From NCBI GenBank assembly GCA_027563935.2, contig CM050454.1, forward strand, positions 6,538,001 through 6,602,000: 64,000 bases of DNA. Reading direction: 5' to 3'. Shown in pieces: positions 53,627-64,000 of the stretch. Position 1 is the stretch's first letter. Each line of letters starts with the position of its first letter. The DNA comes from Costus lasius (lineage: Eukaryota; Streptophyta; Magnoliopsida; Zingiberales; Costaceae). The notes beneath the pieces were generated by a model. It had not been told where the DNA came from. It did no database searches and saw only the letters and a program-made list of their open reading frames with translations. Position numbers and translations under genes: made by a program.

Positions 53627-56600
53627 ATGGCAATGGCGTCGGCGCTCCGAAGGCTCTCTTCCTCCGCGGCAAAGGCGCAGCCTTTCCTGCGGAGCTCGCT
53701 CTATTACATGGTCCTTTCTCCATTCCATCCTCTGAAAAAACCCTTTTTTTTTTTTGTTCTTTTGATATCAGGAGCCCTTAATTCTGTTTCTTTTCCTTCT
53801 TTTCGTACCAGTCCTCCCTACCGAGTGAAGCTGTCTATGAGAAGGAGAAATCTCGCGTCATGGTATGTGATTCTTGCACTAATGAAGTAGTAGAGCGTGA
53901 AGTTCTGCATTTGCTGACTCAAACGTCTCACTAGGATTTTAAATTTCTAATTTTGTTCTTCGTCTGATGCAAAACGATGAATTGCAGTGGCCGAAGCAGC
54001 TGAACGCTCCTTTGGAGGTCATCGACCCGGAGATTGCGGATATTATCGAGCTAGAGAAGGCGAGACAATGGAAGGTACTAATCTTTTGGCATTGGATGTG
54101 CGCCTACTTTTTGTTGAATTTTTAATGAAATTGATTCCCGTTATGAATACCAAGGGACTTGAGCTAATTCCTTCGGAGAATTTCACGTCTGTATCCGTAA
54201 TGCAAGCCGTAGGATCCATCATGACTAATAAATACAGTGAAGGGTATCCTGGTGCGAGATATTATGGCGGAAATGAGTAAGATTTTGCCACTCTTTTTCT
54301 TGTGAAAAACTTTTAAGTGTTTTCAAACGATTGCGTTGTCTATGATAGCAAAGAGTGAAGTTTTGTGACTCTGCTCTTCCCTCACTATTTGGTTAATTCT
54401 GATAAGAACCATTCTTCCTGTCTTGCTTCAGATATATTGACATGGCAGAGTCACTGTGCCAGAAACGCGCGCTCGAAGCTTTCCGTTTGGATCCTGAAAA
54501 ATGGGGAGGTGAGATGGGCATCATAGTTCAACTATTTTCTGTGAAAAAAGAAATATTTTCTCTTCTACTTTCCGTCATGGTTAATTAGCCGATACTTGAA
54601 TATAAATCAGCCATACATGATTGCCTAGGGATCATTAGATGGGAAGCTTTTTGAATAAGTAAATGAGATTTGGCTTGAAGATTTTGCCCAACAACTAATT
54701 TCTTTTCACCTGTTAAGCAAACTAGCAACTTCTTAGTTCAGCAGTTCAACTACTATGAAGTTATTTTCTAAAGAAATGGATAAAATTTAGACAACCGTTT
54801 TACCAAGGAATATTAGTTTGAAGCGAAGCAGACTTATCTAGAACCTTTAATCTAATTTGCTTTCCTCAATTTTCACAGAAAGATGTCTGATTGTCTGTTG
54901 AGATTGACTTTGCATAAAGCATCTTGTTTTGAAGTGGTATATTTCCATTCAGCTCATACCGTGTCCTCTTCAGTCAGTGTTAACTGTGCCAATGCTTCAT
55001 GCAGTAAATGTGCAGCCTTTGTCTGGATCACCTGCAAATTTTCAAGTATATACTGCACTTTTGAAGCCACATGAGAGGATAATGGCTCTTGATCTGCCAC
55101 ACGGTGGGCATCTTTCTCATGGCTATCAGGTGACTGGTACATTCAAGCTCTTGTACTATCTAATTTTGTATTATGTGAAATTACTTTTATTTTGTATGCT
55201 TTCATCATTGTCAGATGCATGTTAACTTCATCTTATGTCTAGCATATACAATATTTTCATTTTCGTTAAATAGTATTGATACACAGTGATCTTTTTTTTA
55301 GGAGTGTCACTTTTTCAGTTTCTTATAAATGAAATTTCTGAAGCAAGAATATTGAAAGTTGTCAAGTTTTTCTTAGAAGTATACTCTCCTGAAATGCTCA
55401 TGATCTACTAAGAAAATTGTCACCCATTATAGAGTAGCTATTAACATATTCATTTACAATAACCAAGCTCATTCCACGGTTTACCTTTATCTTACCAAAG
55501 TAGTATCCTTGTTCAGAAGTTCTTGATTGTCTTCAATTAAGCATTTGACCTTGGCAATATATATTGTCTATTTAAACTGGTAATTTTCTCCACATTAGCA
55601 AATTTTCTTTTAAATTGTCTACTTATTTCAAACTTTTGTCTGGTTTATTTTCTTTTATTGTTTTAGGTGCAGTTTAACACTACCTCTGGGTTTCCATTGT
55701 TGGAACTTTTGTTTTTATGTATTCTAATTATTATTTTCTCTAAATCAAGTTCCTGAAGTTTGATTTAATAGTTAAATGGCAATTTCATGGTTCTATTATT
55801 TGTTATATTTGTGCAGACTGATACCAAGAAGATCTCTGCAGTTTCTATATTCTTTGAGACAATGCCTTACAGGCTGAACGAGAGTACTGGTTATATTGAT
55901 TACGATCAGGTTGCACTATGTTTAAATCATTTTATATATTGATTGCTTGACTCTCATTACACTTTATGCATATTTCTGAAAAAGCCACTTGTATGAACTA
56001 TTCGTGCATTCGATGTGTGAATACTTCTATGCCAATATAAAATTTGAAAAATGACATCATTGGATCAATGTAAAAGTACATATTGATATTTCCAAGATCC
56101 AAAAGTAGGCATTATAAGTTAACTAACATACTTTTCATGCACTCGATGTGTGAACCAAGGTTTAAAAAATTGGTTTGAGACCATACTGGTACACCAGTTC
56201 AGACTTATCTTAGACCAGAATAACAAACTGGAAATTTTAGCCGGTTCGAACCGAAATTTCAAACCTTGGTATGAGCACTTGTATACCAATATCAAGGATT
56301 TGAAGATACATCATTGGTTCAATGTAAAAGTACATATTGATATTTCCAAGATCCTAAACTTGGCTTTGTAAGTTTAATAGCATTAATGACCTCAATCCAT
56401 CAGTATCGTAGCCTTGATTTATTTTATTGATTTCTGTTGCCTGGAACTCATTCCTCATGGTCAAGTTAACCAAGAAATGTTCTCTAACAGTTGGAGAAAA
56501 GTGCTACACTTTTCAGGCCGAAACTAATAGTTGCTGGAGCCAGTGCATATGCTCGTCTTTACGACTATGCACGCATTAGAAAGGTAATATCTAATTCAGG

Positions 56601-59070
56601 TCCTTCAGAAAGCAGATTGATGCTTCATCAATAGTTTTTGCTTTTACAAAGAATGTTCTTAAAATCGCACAAATAATAACAGGTATGTGACAAGCACAAA
56701 GCTATTCTTCTGGCAGATATGGCACACATAAGTGGACTTGTTGCTGGTGGTGTTGTTCCATCTCCATTTGAGTATGCGGATGTTGTCACAACTACAACCC
56801 ACAAATCACTCCGAGGACCTCGAGGAGCTATGATATTTTTCAGGAAAGGAGTGAAAGAGGTCAATAAACAAGGGATACAGGTGAGTTGGAGAAATTTAAC
56901 GCTTTCTAAGTACTCTTCCTTGACAACTTCTGATTTTAATGAGCAAACAACAACAAAAATGGTCAGCTCTTGAGGTGGGTCTAATAGTTGTGTTCTCAAA
57001 CGTGTTAGGTTTTGTATGATTTTGAAGAGAAAATTAATCAAGCAGTGTTTCCTGGACTTCAAGGTGGTCCACATAACCACACTATTACTGGCTTGGCTGT
57101 AGCACTCAAACAGGTATTTGTTGTCAATAATAGCTTTTTTCTTTAAACTGATTGGTAAAAGTAAGTGAATCAGGAAACATTTGATTCTGGGGGTTAAGGC
57201 TCTCAAACTCATGTTAGATTGTGGAGAGGAGAAGAGTATAATTGGTAGACCATAAAAGTGAATCCTATATTCTCCTTGAACATATAATGTACAGGAGAGA
57301 AGAGAGAAGAAATAATTGTTTCATTGAGTAATTTGAAATTTTGACTATGGATGTTTCAAAAGTTTTAGAAACCTCTCCAATTCTATCCTGGATAGTGCTT
57401 CGACATGGGAATGCTATTCTCTTTTTCTCAATTTCTTTTCTTTCCCACCTCTTTCCTCACAAATAGGCCCAACAAGAGAAGAACAACAACCATAAATAAC
57501 AATGAATTATAGGCAAACCATTTTCAATTTAACCATGTCTTTATTCATATGCTTATAAATTGATGAATCAATTGCCGTAAGAAAATATTTTCTATCATTT
57601 TACATTAACCAGGTGTAGTAACGTTAACTATGGAAATCAAGAAAAAGATGATAACAAATGGTATTGATTGCAAATTATGGCCAATGTCACTCAACAAGAC
57701 AAAAACTGCCGTTACTTTACACCAGTTTGGAGTTGGAAACTTTTGCAATATGTTTAGGAATAAGCATTCAATAATTTCCAAGAAGAAGGCTAAGAACGAA
57801 ACAATTAATCACATATTTTATTGGACCATTAATGCTTGCCCTTTTTTTAGAAATGCTGTCTGAAAATTCATCTTTGAGCAACTGCAGGCCACTACCCCAG
57901 AGTACAAGGCCTATCAAGAGCAAGTTCTCAGTAATTGTGCAAAATTTGCTCAGGTATGGATACCACGATTAATGTCTTCCAATTTGTGGCACCCATCTCT
58001 GCAAGGACTTAAAATTTTCTCCTTTTAGTTACTAGAAATTTTATAACATGTTGTCTGCTTATCTGTATGTTCATGAAGCTAACCAGTTTGCTGTATTGAA
58101 CTTATGCAATTTTGGTCCGTGTAAAGCTGTTTATTGCTAAAAGGTTATGCATTGCAGAGCTTGGTCGAGAAAGGTTACGAGCTTGTTTCAGGTGGTACAG
58201 ATAACCATTTAGTTTTGGTCAATCTGAAGAACAAGGTATGATGAAAAAATGTATTTATATTTCCAGCATATTTGAAAATTCTCATTACTACGTCAGCTAG
58301 TTCTGGATGCATTAGAACATTTTTTATATAATTCTGAAATCGTGATATATCTATATTTCTTCAGACACATCAATGTTGGAGATGGAGACTCTAATAGACT
58401 TAGATATTTGTATACTCTAGATATAGGCCACAATCAGGTGTTGTAATGAAAGAATTGTTATCATAAGTTTTATATTCACAGGGAATTGATGGATCTAGAG
58501 TTGAAAAGGTACTGGAATTAGTGCACATTGCAGCTAACAAAAATACAGTACCTGGTGATGTCTCAGCCATGGTTCCGGGAGGCATCAGGATGGGTACATG
58601 CTTTTGATGTCTTCTATGACTACAACAATTCTTTGTACGTTAGTTCTTTCTAATTACATACCCTTTTCTGTAAATTCAGGAACCCCAGCCCTCACATCAA
58701 GAGGATTTGTTGAAGAAGATTTTGCTAAAGTCGCAGACTTTTTTGACAATGCCGTGATATTGGCATTAAAGATCAAGGGTCAGACAAAAGGTTTGTACTT
58801 ATTTTATCTTTTCCTTTTCATTTTCTTTAATTTATGAATTATTTATGGAAACTGATATATCCAAAGGTTCATAAGGTCTATGTTTCTATTGTTTCTTTTC
58901 CTTCAAAATATAAATTAGGTGGATCCAAGCTGAAGGACTTTCTAGCCACCATTCAAACCGATGCTAATATTCAATCTGAGATTTCAAAGCTTCGCCACGA
59001 GGTGGAGGAGTATGCAAAACAGTTCCCAACTATTGGATTTGACAAGGAAACAATGAAATACAAAAACTGA
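53627..59070 (+). CDS. SHM1: Serine hydroxymethyltransferase, mitochondrial
   Basis: PLP enzyme that interconverts serine and glycine with tetrahydrofolate, working with glycine decarboxylase in photorespiration in the mitochondrial matrix. The exons are 53627-53710, 53812-53862, 53988-54074, 54155-54276, 54432-54508, 55005-55129, 55817-55909, 56491-56583, 56683-56880, 57009-57113, 57888-57953, 58158-58235, 58482-58593, 58680-58790 and 58919-59070. They join in phase to 1554 nt (517 codons plus TGA), the family length in plants. The N-terminus [17 protein letters not shown] is an Arg/Ser-rich mitochondrial presequence. Key motifs are [29 protein letters not shown], the PLP-lysine motif [13 protein letters not shown] (Lys codon 56803-56805, about residue 285) and the folate-side [14 protein letters not shown]. 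All catalytic motifs are intact. The first ATG of the frame is used, and the second Met (codon 3) is equally possible. The exon 1 donor (ATG|GTCCTT) is weak. Confidence 0.96.
56007..56355. repeat. Direct duplication in SHMT intron 7, second copy interrupted by a hAT-type element
   Basis: Copy 1 (about 56007-56101) and copy 2 (about 56138-56355) share CGATGTGTGAA, CATCATTGG.TCAATG and GTAAAAGTACATATTGATA. Copy 2 contains the 113-bp element 56156-56268, and copy 1 shows the site without it (GTGTGAATACTTC). Confidence 0.75.
56156..56268. mobile_element. Short hAT-type element (CAAGG family), 113 bp, in SHMT intron 7
   Basis: Ends are CAAGGTTTAAAAAATTGG and the inverse at the right (TTTCAAACCTTG). 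Flanks GTGTGAAC (56148-56155) and GTATGAGC (56269-56276) agree at 6 of 8, a slightly worn 8-bp duplication. This is the smallest family member here. Confidence 0.75.
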
Positions 59071-59794
59071 AGAAAGAAGATGAATTTCTGAAAATAAGGT
59101 ATGATTTTGCGCAAAAGTAACATGGTACGGTAACCTTGTAAGCACTAAAATTTCATATTATAAACCAATTTATGTTTCTTTTCTTATGATGGTGATTCAC
59201 ACTATATCTCGACTCAATTCACCCTTCTATTGATGACCTCGGTATCAAAATTCAACATTAGCATTATAAGATAAACCTGATGCTTCTGAAGCATGATTTG
59301 AGACCTCTCATCTACTTCAAAAGCATAGTTTGTCCTAAATATACAGTGCAAACGAGGTTGAATCTCAGATTGATGCTGCTTTATTCTCCTGCAGTAAACA
59401 GAAGCTGTGACTGTTTTGAGCCTGGCAGAGAATGCTCATCTATGATGTCAAATTTACATCAAATGTATGAGAGAGCAAACTACACATAAAAAAGTGTAAC
59501 CTCTGAATTTACTGTCACTGTTCAGATGTAAAGCTTACCTATGCATAATCAGAACAATTGCCTTTCAACCTTTGATGCGTGTAAAATCCAGCTCCCTAGC
59601 TTGTACTATTCCTATATATTTGTAGAAAATCCAGTTGGCTCAATTACCACAATTTTGTGTCAGTTGAATGCCTAGTTTGGATCTACCAAAGGTGATGACC
59701 TAATTTTGGCAGCTTATTATTTCTGAAAAAAGGGTAAAGGATATGTTTAAGAATGATGCTTTTTTTCGCTCCTACAGAATAGTGGGTCACTGAA
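59071..59794. other. SHMT 3' region up to the LINE tail
   Basis: This probably contains the SHMT 3' UTR. A donor-like AATAAG|GTATGA at 59098 and an acceptor-like CTCCTGCAG at about 59395 could define a 3'-UTR intron, but this is inferred from motifs alone. No other gene is seen. Confidence 0.4.
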
Positions 59795-59813
59795 TTTTTT
59801 TTTTTTTTTTTTT
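59795..59813 (-). other. LINE poly(A) tail
   Basis: Nineteen consecutive T on the plus strand directly after the ORF2 stop region, marking the 3' end of the LINE on the minus strand. Confidence 0.9.
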
Positions 59814-59835
59814 ATCATAAAGGAAGAACTAGGCC

Positions 59836-62800
59836 TTAACAGGCGCTGTCAGCGTACAAAAGAGTAGCCAAGTCGCCTGGCCAGTTTTCGTGCCAAACAT
59901 TAGCAATGAGATGTACTCTCGCATACGTTGCCAGCCAATGGGCAACCACATTACAGGAACGGGGGACATAACAAAAGGAAAAGTGGCCGAAAGTCATCAT
60001 ATGGGATATTTCCAATAGAATATTCCGAGTGTCACAGGGGGGTAGGCATCGCTGGCCGTGATGAAGTGAATAGCTTCCCGGCTGTCCGTCTCAATGATAA
60101 TAGTCAGCTGAGGAAGATTTGGCAGAGTAAGAGCATAGTGTACAGCAGAGCGGATCGCCATAAGCTCTGAGTAGAGGACAGAAGGACTAGGGTGGGGTAT
60201 AGCCACAGCAATTGAAGCCGTTCCAAGGGAGTTACGCAGCACATAGCCACAGCCAGCAGTAGTAGATGAATTAAGCCAGGCACCGTCAGTATTAAACTTG
60301 AGCGTATGAGGAGGCGGTTTGGACCATTTAGCCAAGGTAGGCTGGGAGTGATGAGCATCCCAAGCAATGGCTTCCATGGAAGCGGTGAAATCAGAGACCG
60401 CTAGTCGGCTAGTCCAAGCAGCAGAGGGCTTCGTCTTTCTATGGATAGCACTGTTACGGGATTTCCATACCTGCCAGAAGGTAATCAGGGTGAAAGCCTG
60501 TGATAGGAGAGTAGCATCCAGGACAGGACTGCACCAATTAGACTTGCGCCAGAGATCAAGTCGAAGAGGACGCGGGTATAGCTGAGAAGCATTGTGACGC
60601 CAAACCAAAACCATGTAAGGACAAACGCGAAATAGATGGTGGGCCGATTCCTCAGAAGTAGTGCACAACGGGCAAGTCAAATGAGAAGTGATGCCCATCT
60701 TGTGGAGCCGGTCAAGAGTGGGCAGCTTACCATGTAACATTTTCCAGCCAAAACATTTAATTTTATTAGGGATGGGAAGCTTCCATAGAGTGCGCCAGCC
60801 AGGATGAGTTGGTACCGTATCCCGAATAGTGTGTTGAGTAATGAGAGAGGAGTAAATAGCCTTGGTGAGAGGGAGGCCGTTCGAACCGTCTCTCCAAACC
60901 CAAATAACAGAATCAGAATCAGGAGACTCGTCAGGGGTTGTTGGGTGAATTTGGGAACAGTGAGCAGCAAGGGTAGGAAGATCAGCCCCAATCTTCCTCC
61001 AAGTGTGACTAATACGTCTAGGGGCATTCTCAAAGGAGTTCCCATATTTGGCATGAAAAACCTTTACCCAGAGCAAGTCCTCATTATTGAGAAAAGCAAG
61101 GAGGCGCTTACAATTCATGGCCCTCTTCATAAGAACCAAGTCTTTAATGTAGAGCCCACCCTCGTTGCGAGGAAGAGTAATGGTGTTCCAGTTAATTAGG
61201 GAGAGGCCCCGACCACCATCCTTATTAGCCCACAAGAAGCCACGGAGCTTGGCATTAAGCTGTCGGAGATGAGTCTCACTGAGGCCGCTAGATATCATAT
61301 GGTAAATAGGGATGGAAGCAAGGACACTATTGATGAGAGTGATCCTTCCAGCCATGGAAATATTGCGAAGTTGCCAGTGTTGCAGTTTGCCCTGGATCTT
61401 GGAAAGGCAAAGGTTGAGAATCTGGGAAGAGGAAGAGGAGGGACCAATCAGAGCGCCCAAGTACTTGAAGGGGTAGTGTCCTTGAACGAATCCCAGATCA
61501 TGTAGGATGCGATGTTTCGTCTGAACCGTACAGTGCTTAGGAAAATAAACACAGCTCTTGGCATGATTTGCATATTGGCCGGTGATGTCTCCGTAAACAG
61601 AGAGAAGATGTCTTAAGGCTTTGCAGGAGGATCTGTTAGCGCGGATGCAAATGATGACATCATCAGCATACATCAGGTGGGAGATAACACATCGACCATG
61701 GAAAGTAAAAGGAGTTATCCTCTTCCTGCGGATTTCTTCCTGAAGGAGGACACTAAATAGATTAGCAACCAAAATGTAAAGATAAGGTGAGAGCGGATCA
61801 CCTTGGCGAATGCCGCAGTCGCCAGTGAAGGAATCCGAATTGATCCCATTAATCCGGCAAGCGTAGGTAGGGGAAGTGATGCACGCCTCAATCCAGGAGC
61901 GATAAGAGGGGGGGAAATTCATGCATTGCATCGCAAGGCTAATAGCTTCATGCCGAACTGTATCGAAGGCTTTACGCAAGTCCATCTTAATCAAGATCAC
62001 CGGGTTCTTAGACTTGGAGTAGAAGGTACTGTGGACAAGCTCCTGGACAATTGCGATGTTGTCATGTATGCTCCTACCCGCGATGAAGGCCGACTGCTCT
62101 TGGGATATGAGATGCGCCAGGTGAGGCTTCAACCGAGTAGCAAGAACTTTGGCAAGAATCTTATAAGTAACGTTGCATAAAGCCAATGGGCGATAGTCAG
62201 AAATATGTTGGGGGCAGGGGTTCTTAGGAATGAAGATGAGCTGAGTTTGGGTCCAGGAGGCCGGAAGCTGGCAAGTTTGCTGGAAAGTAGCAATCACTTT
62301 CATGTAGTCAGCCCCAATAGTCAGCCAGTTGTGCTTGAAGAATTCACAGGTGAAGCCGTCCAACCCAGGACTGGTACCATTTTTCAAGGCATGCACCGCA
62401 CTAGTGAATTCCGAGAGAGAAAGCAAACCCGATAGATGCGCACCTTCCTCTGCAGTTAGTTTATTGCTGCGAGAAGCAAGGATGGAGTACCAAGACTGAT
62501 GTCTGTGAGGAGGCATAGCAGGAGGCGTCCATAGGTCACGGTAAAACCGCTGAAAAGCATGGCGAATGCTAGAGTCATCCGTGCAGTACGTGCCATTGTG
62601 GAGATAAATGCCCATAATATAATTAATGCGTTGCCGGACCGTAACTCTGTTATGGAAATACCGGTTGTTAGCATCACCTAATCGCATCCACCTACATTTC
62701 CCCAAGGAGTGCCATTTAATGTTGATATACCGGGCAAGGGCGCGAGCACGATTTAAGTTGCTAGCAAGCTTGAGGGAGTCCTCAGAGGAGAGAAGGTGCT

Positions 62801-63797
62801 GGGCTTCTTTCTGTTGAAGGAATTGGATCTGAGCCAAAGTTTCTTGCAATTGGACTTCAGGTTTACTAAAGTGGGAACGATTCCAGACACGAAGTTGACA
62901 GCGTATGGACTCCAATCTGAGGTCTAAGGAGGGATCCACGCCCGAGAGAGCTTGCCAAGTGGATTGAATGATATTGATGGGTTCTCTATGAAAGTTCCAA
63001 GCAGATCTGTAACGGAACGGAGGAACACGCTTAGGACACAACCCCCGGGAACAAATGAGCAGCGGACTATGGTCCGAAGTGGTGCGAGGAAGGTGGTGAA
63101 TGGTGGTACAGCCGAAGAGGCGGAGCCAGCTGCTATTAGCCACAGCACGATCCAACCTGCAGAGAATCTGATGCCTACCTCCTCTGTTGTTCGTCCAAGT
63201 ATAAGGACAGCCTTTATATCCAAGGTCGTGTAATCCGCGATTATGAAGGAAAGCTTTAAAGGCAGAAACCGATCGAGAGATAAGAAACGGAGCCCCACCT
63301 TTCTTTTCAGTACGAGCAGTAATGCAATTGAAATCACCGCAAGCAAGCCAAGGGAAGGTCACGACAGGGGAGGAGCAGAAGTCGTTCCACATCCGATTGC
63401 GGACACGCGCTATATGGCTGGCGTAGAAGATAGTAAGCACCCAAGGTTCAGAGCCAGGAATATCAACGACCAGAGAGATGAACTGGGCCGTGCAAGCAGT
63501 GACAGTCATGTCCAGGATTGAGGAATCCCAAGTGATGAGAATACCCCCAGAAGCACCAGAAGCCGGGTAAGCAGCATGTTTCCAATCTTTACCAAGTTGG
63601 CGGACGAGCAACTCAGCATCATCTAGGTCCATGTGAGTCTCCTGTAGGGCTAAGACAGAATAACGATAACGTTTCCGCCAGAAGAAAATCTGATCATGCA
63701 CTTCTCTCCGTCCAGCACCACGACAATTCCAAGAGATGTAATTCATCATAACCATAAGATAGACAAAAGAGGACAGACCAATCCCATAACAACTCAT
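59836..63797 (-). CDS. LINE ORF2: endonuclease, reverse transcriptase, zinc knuckle, RNase H
   Basis: An open frame of 1266 codons from ATG 63797 to TGA at 59997. The APE-type endonuclease is residues about 19-250 (WNCRG at 23-27, ETH at 53-55, GDFN at 154-157, SDHS at 241-244). Reverse transcriptase is about 515-790 (DYRPLALCN at 534, IKMDLRKAFD at 603, GIRQGDPLSP at 662, YADD at 710-713). The zf-RVT knuckle is about 1015-1060 (CPLC at 1042-1045, HH at 1053-1054). The RNase H acquired by plant L1 elements starts near 1165 (TDGAW with D1171, E1211, D1238). The last RNase H segment (FGHFSFCYVPRS, then VVAHWLATYA) is in another frame and stops at 59836-59838, so one base seems missing near 60025. 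The nicking and RT parts look intact; the full RNase H is not made unless the shift is a sequencing error. The true start may be the Met at codon 17 or 18. Confidence 0.93.
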
Positions 63798-64000
63798 CCC
63801 GGCAAACTGAGGGACGCCAATTTCCCCTTCTTATTTTTCATAGTCTTTCTGCCCAGGGAAGTCAGAGCAGAACGAGTAGAAGAGGAAGTGGGAAAGGCCT
63901 CAGGGAGGTCCTCTTGACGGCCACCAAAAATGTGACAAAAATTGTGCACCGATTCAGCAACCAAAGTGTCTCTTCTGGATCGACGACCGCGTTCAGCAAT
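63794..64000 (-). CDS. LINE ORF1, C-terminal end (partial)
   Basis: The minus-strand frame is open from the window edge for 68 codons (starting IAERGRRSRRDTLVAE, ending KKGKLASLSLPG) to TGA at 63794-63796. It lies directly before ORF2 in the same orientation and is Arg/Lys/Ser-rich, as expected for the tail of a plant LINE ORF1 (gag-like RNA-binding protein). No CCHC knuckle is in the visible part. Its stop overlaps the ORF2 start codon (ATGA). Confidence 0.75.
   Translation of the reverse strand: MAERGRRSRRDTLVAESVHNFCHIFGGRQEDLPEAFPTSSSTRSALTSLGRKTMKNKKGKLASLSLPG

Larger units (their letters stand above)
59795..64000 (-). mobile_element. L1-type LINE retrotransposon, 3' end to beyond the right edge
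   Basis: On the minus strand the element enters at 64000 inside ORF1. It continues through ORF2 (63797 to 59836) and ends in a 19-base poly(A) tail (T run at 59795-59813). The 3' UTR is very short (about 20 bases). It lies tail-to-tail with the SHMT gene, about 725 bp past its stop. The target duplication cannot be checked because the 5' end is outside the window. If the insertion is complete, the bases just left of 59795 (GTGGGTCACTGAA) should recur beyond the other end. Confidence 0.92.

Noticed and set aside
61803..62435. Plus-strand open frames of 76-125 codons
   Set aside because: They are antisense to the LINE ORF2 reverse-transcriptase region.

Overview
This window is nuclear DNA from a flowering plant. 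Two multi-exon plant genes with GT/AG introns sit in a background of TA-rich, transposon-filled DNA. A large monocot genome (banana/ginger group or similar) is my guess from the repeat style and long introns, but nothing in the window proves the species.

Bases 1-32130 (+) hold the 3' two thirds of SMG1, the PI3K-like kinase that phosphorylates UPF1 in nonsense-mediated mRNA decay. The gene enters from the left edge in mid-exon. I can join 15 exons with consistent phases into 2285 codons, covering part of the FAT region, the kinase domain, the long C-terminal insertion and the FATC end. Introns are very large. The 11.4-kb intron between the ATP-binding exon and the catalytic-loop exon holds a decayed Copia element, short hAT-type elements, a 2.1-kb solo LTR and microsatellites.

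Bases 32131-53626 are intergenic, a graveyard of repeats. They include a tandem 1.3-kb duplication in which one copy preserves the empty site of a transposon found in the other, a 5' fragment of the same LTR family as the solo LTR, an internally deleted Copia element, and a small spliced coding fragment that I cannot name (44985-45430). A 4.4-kb minus-strand Ty3/gypsy remnant (48271-52688) has an LTR interrupted by a 1482-bp hAT element, and that element carries a RING-H2 E3-ligase-like reading frame. Many short elements share CAAGGTTT-type ends and 8-bp target duplications and appear to be one hAT family.

Bases 53627-59070 (+) hold a complete 15-exon mitochondrial serine hydroxymethyltransferase gene (517 codons plus stop), the photorespiratory glycine/serine enzyme. 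Its intron 7 carries a local duplication with one of the short hAT elements inside it.

Bases 59795-64000 (-) hold a long, young-looking L1-type LINE inserted tail-to-tail behind the SHMT gene. It has a poly(A) tail, an almost intact endonuclease-RT-zinc knuckle-RNase H ORF2 with one late frameshift, and the end of ORF1, which overlaps the ORF2 start codon by ATGA. The LINE continues past the right edge.
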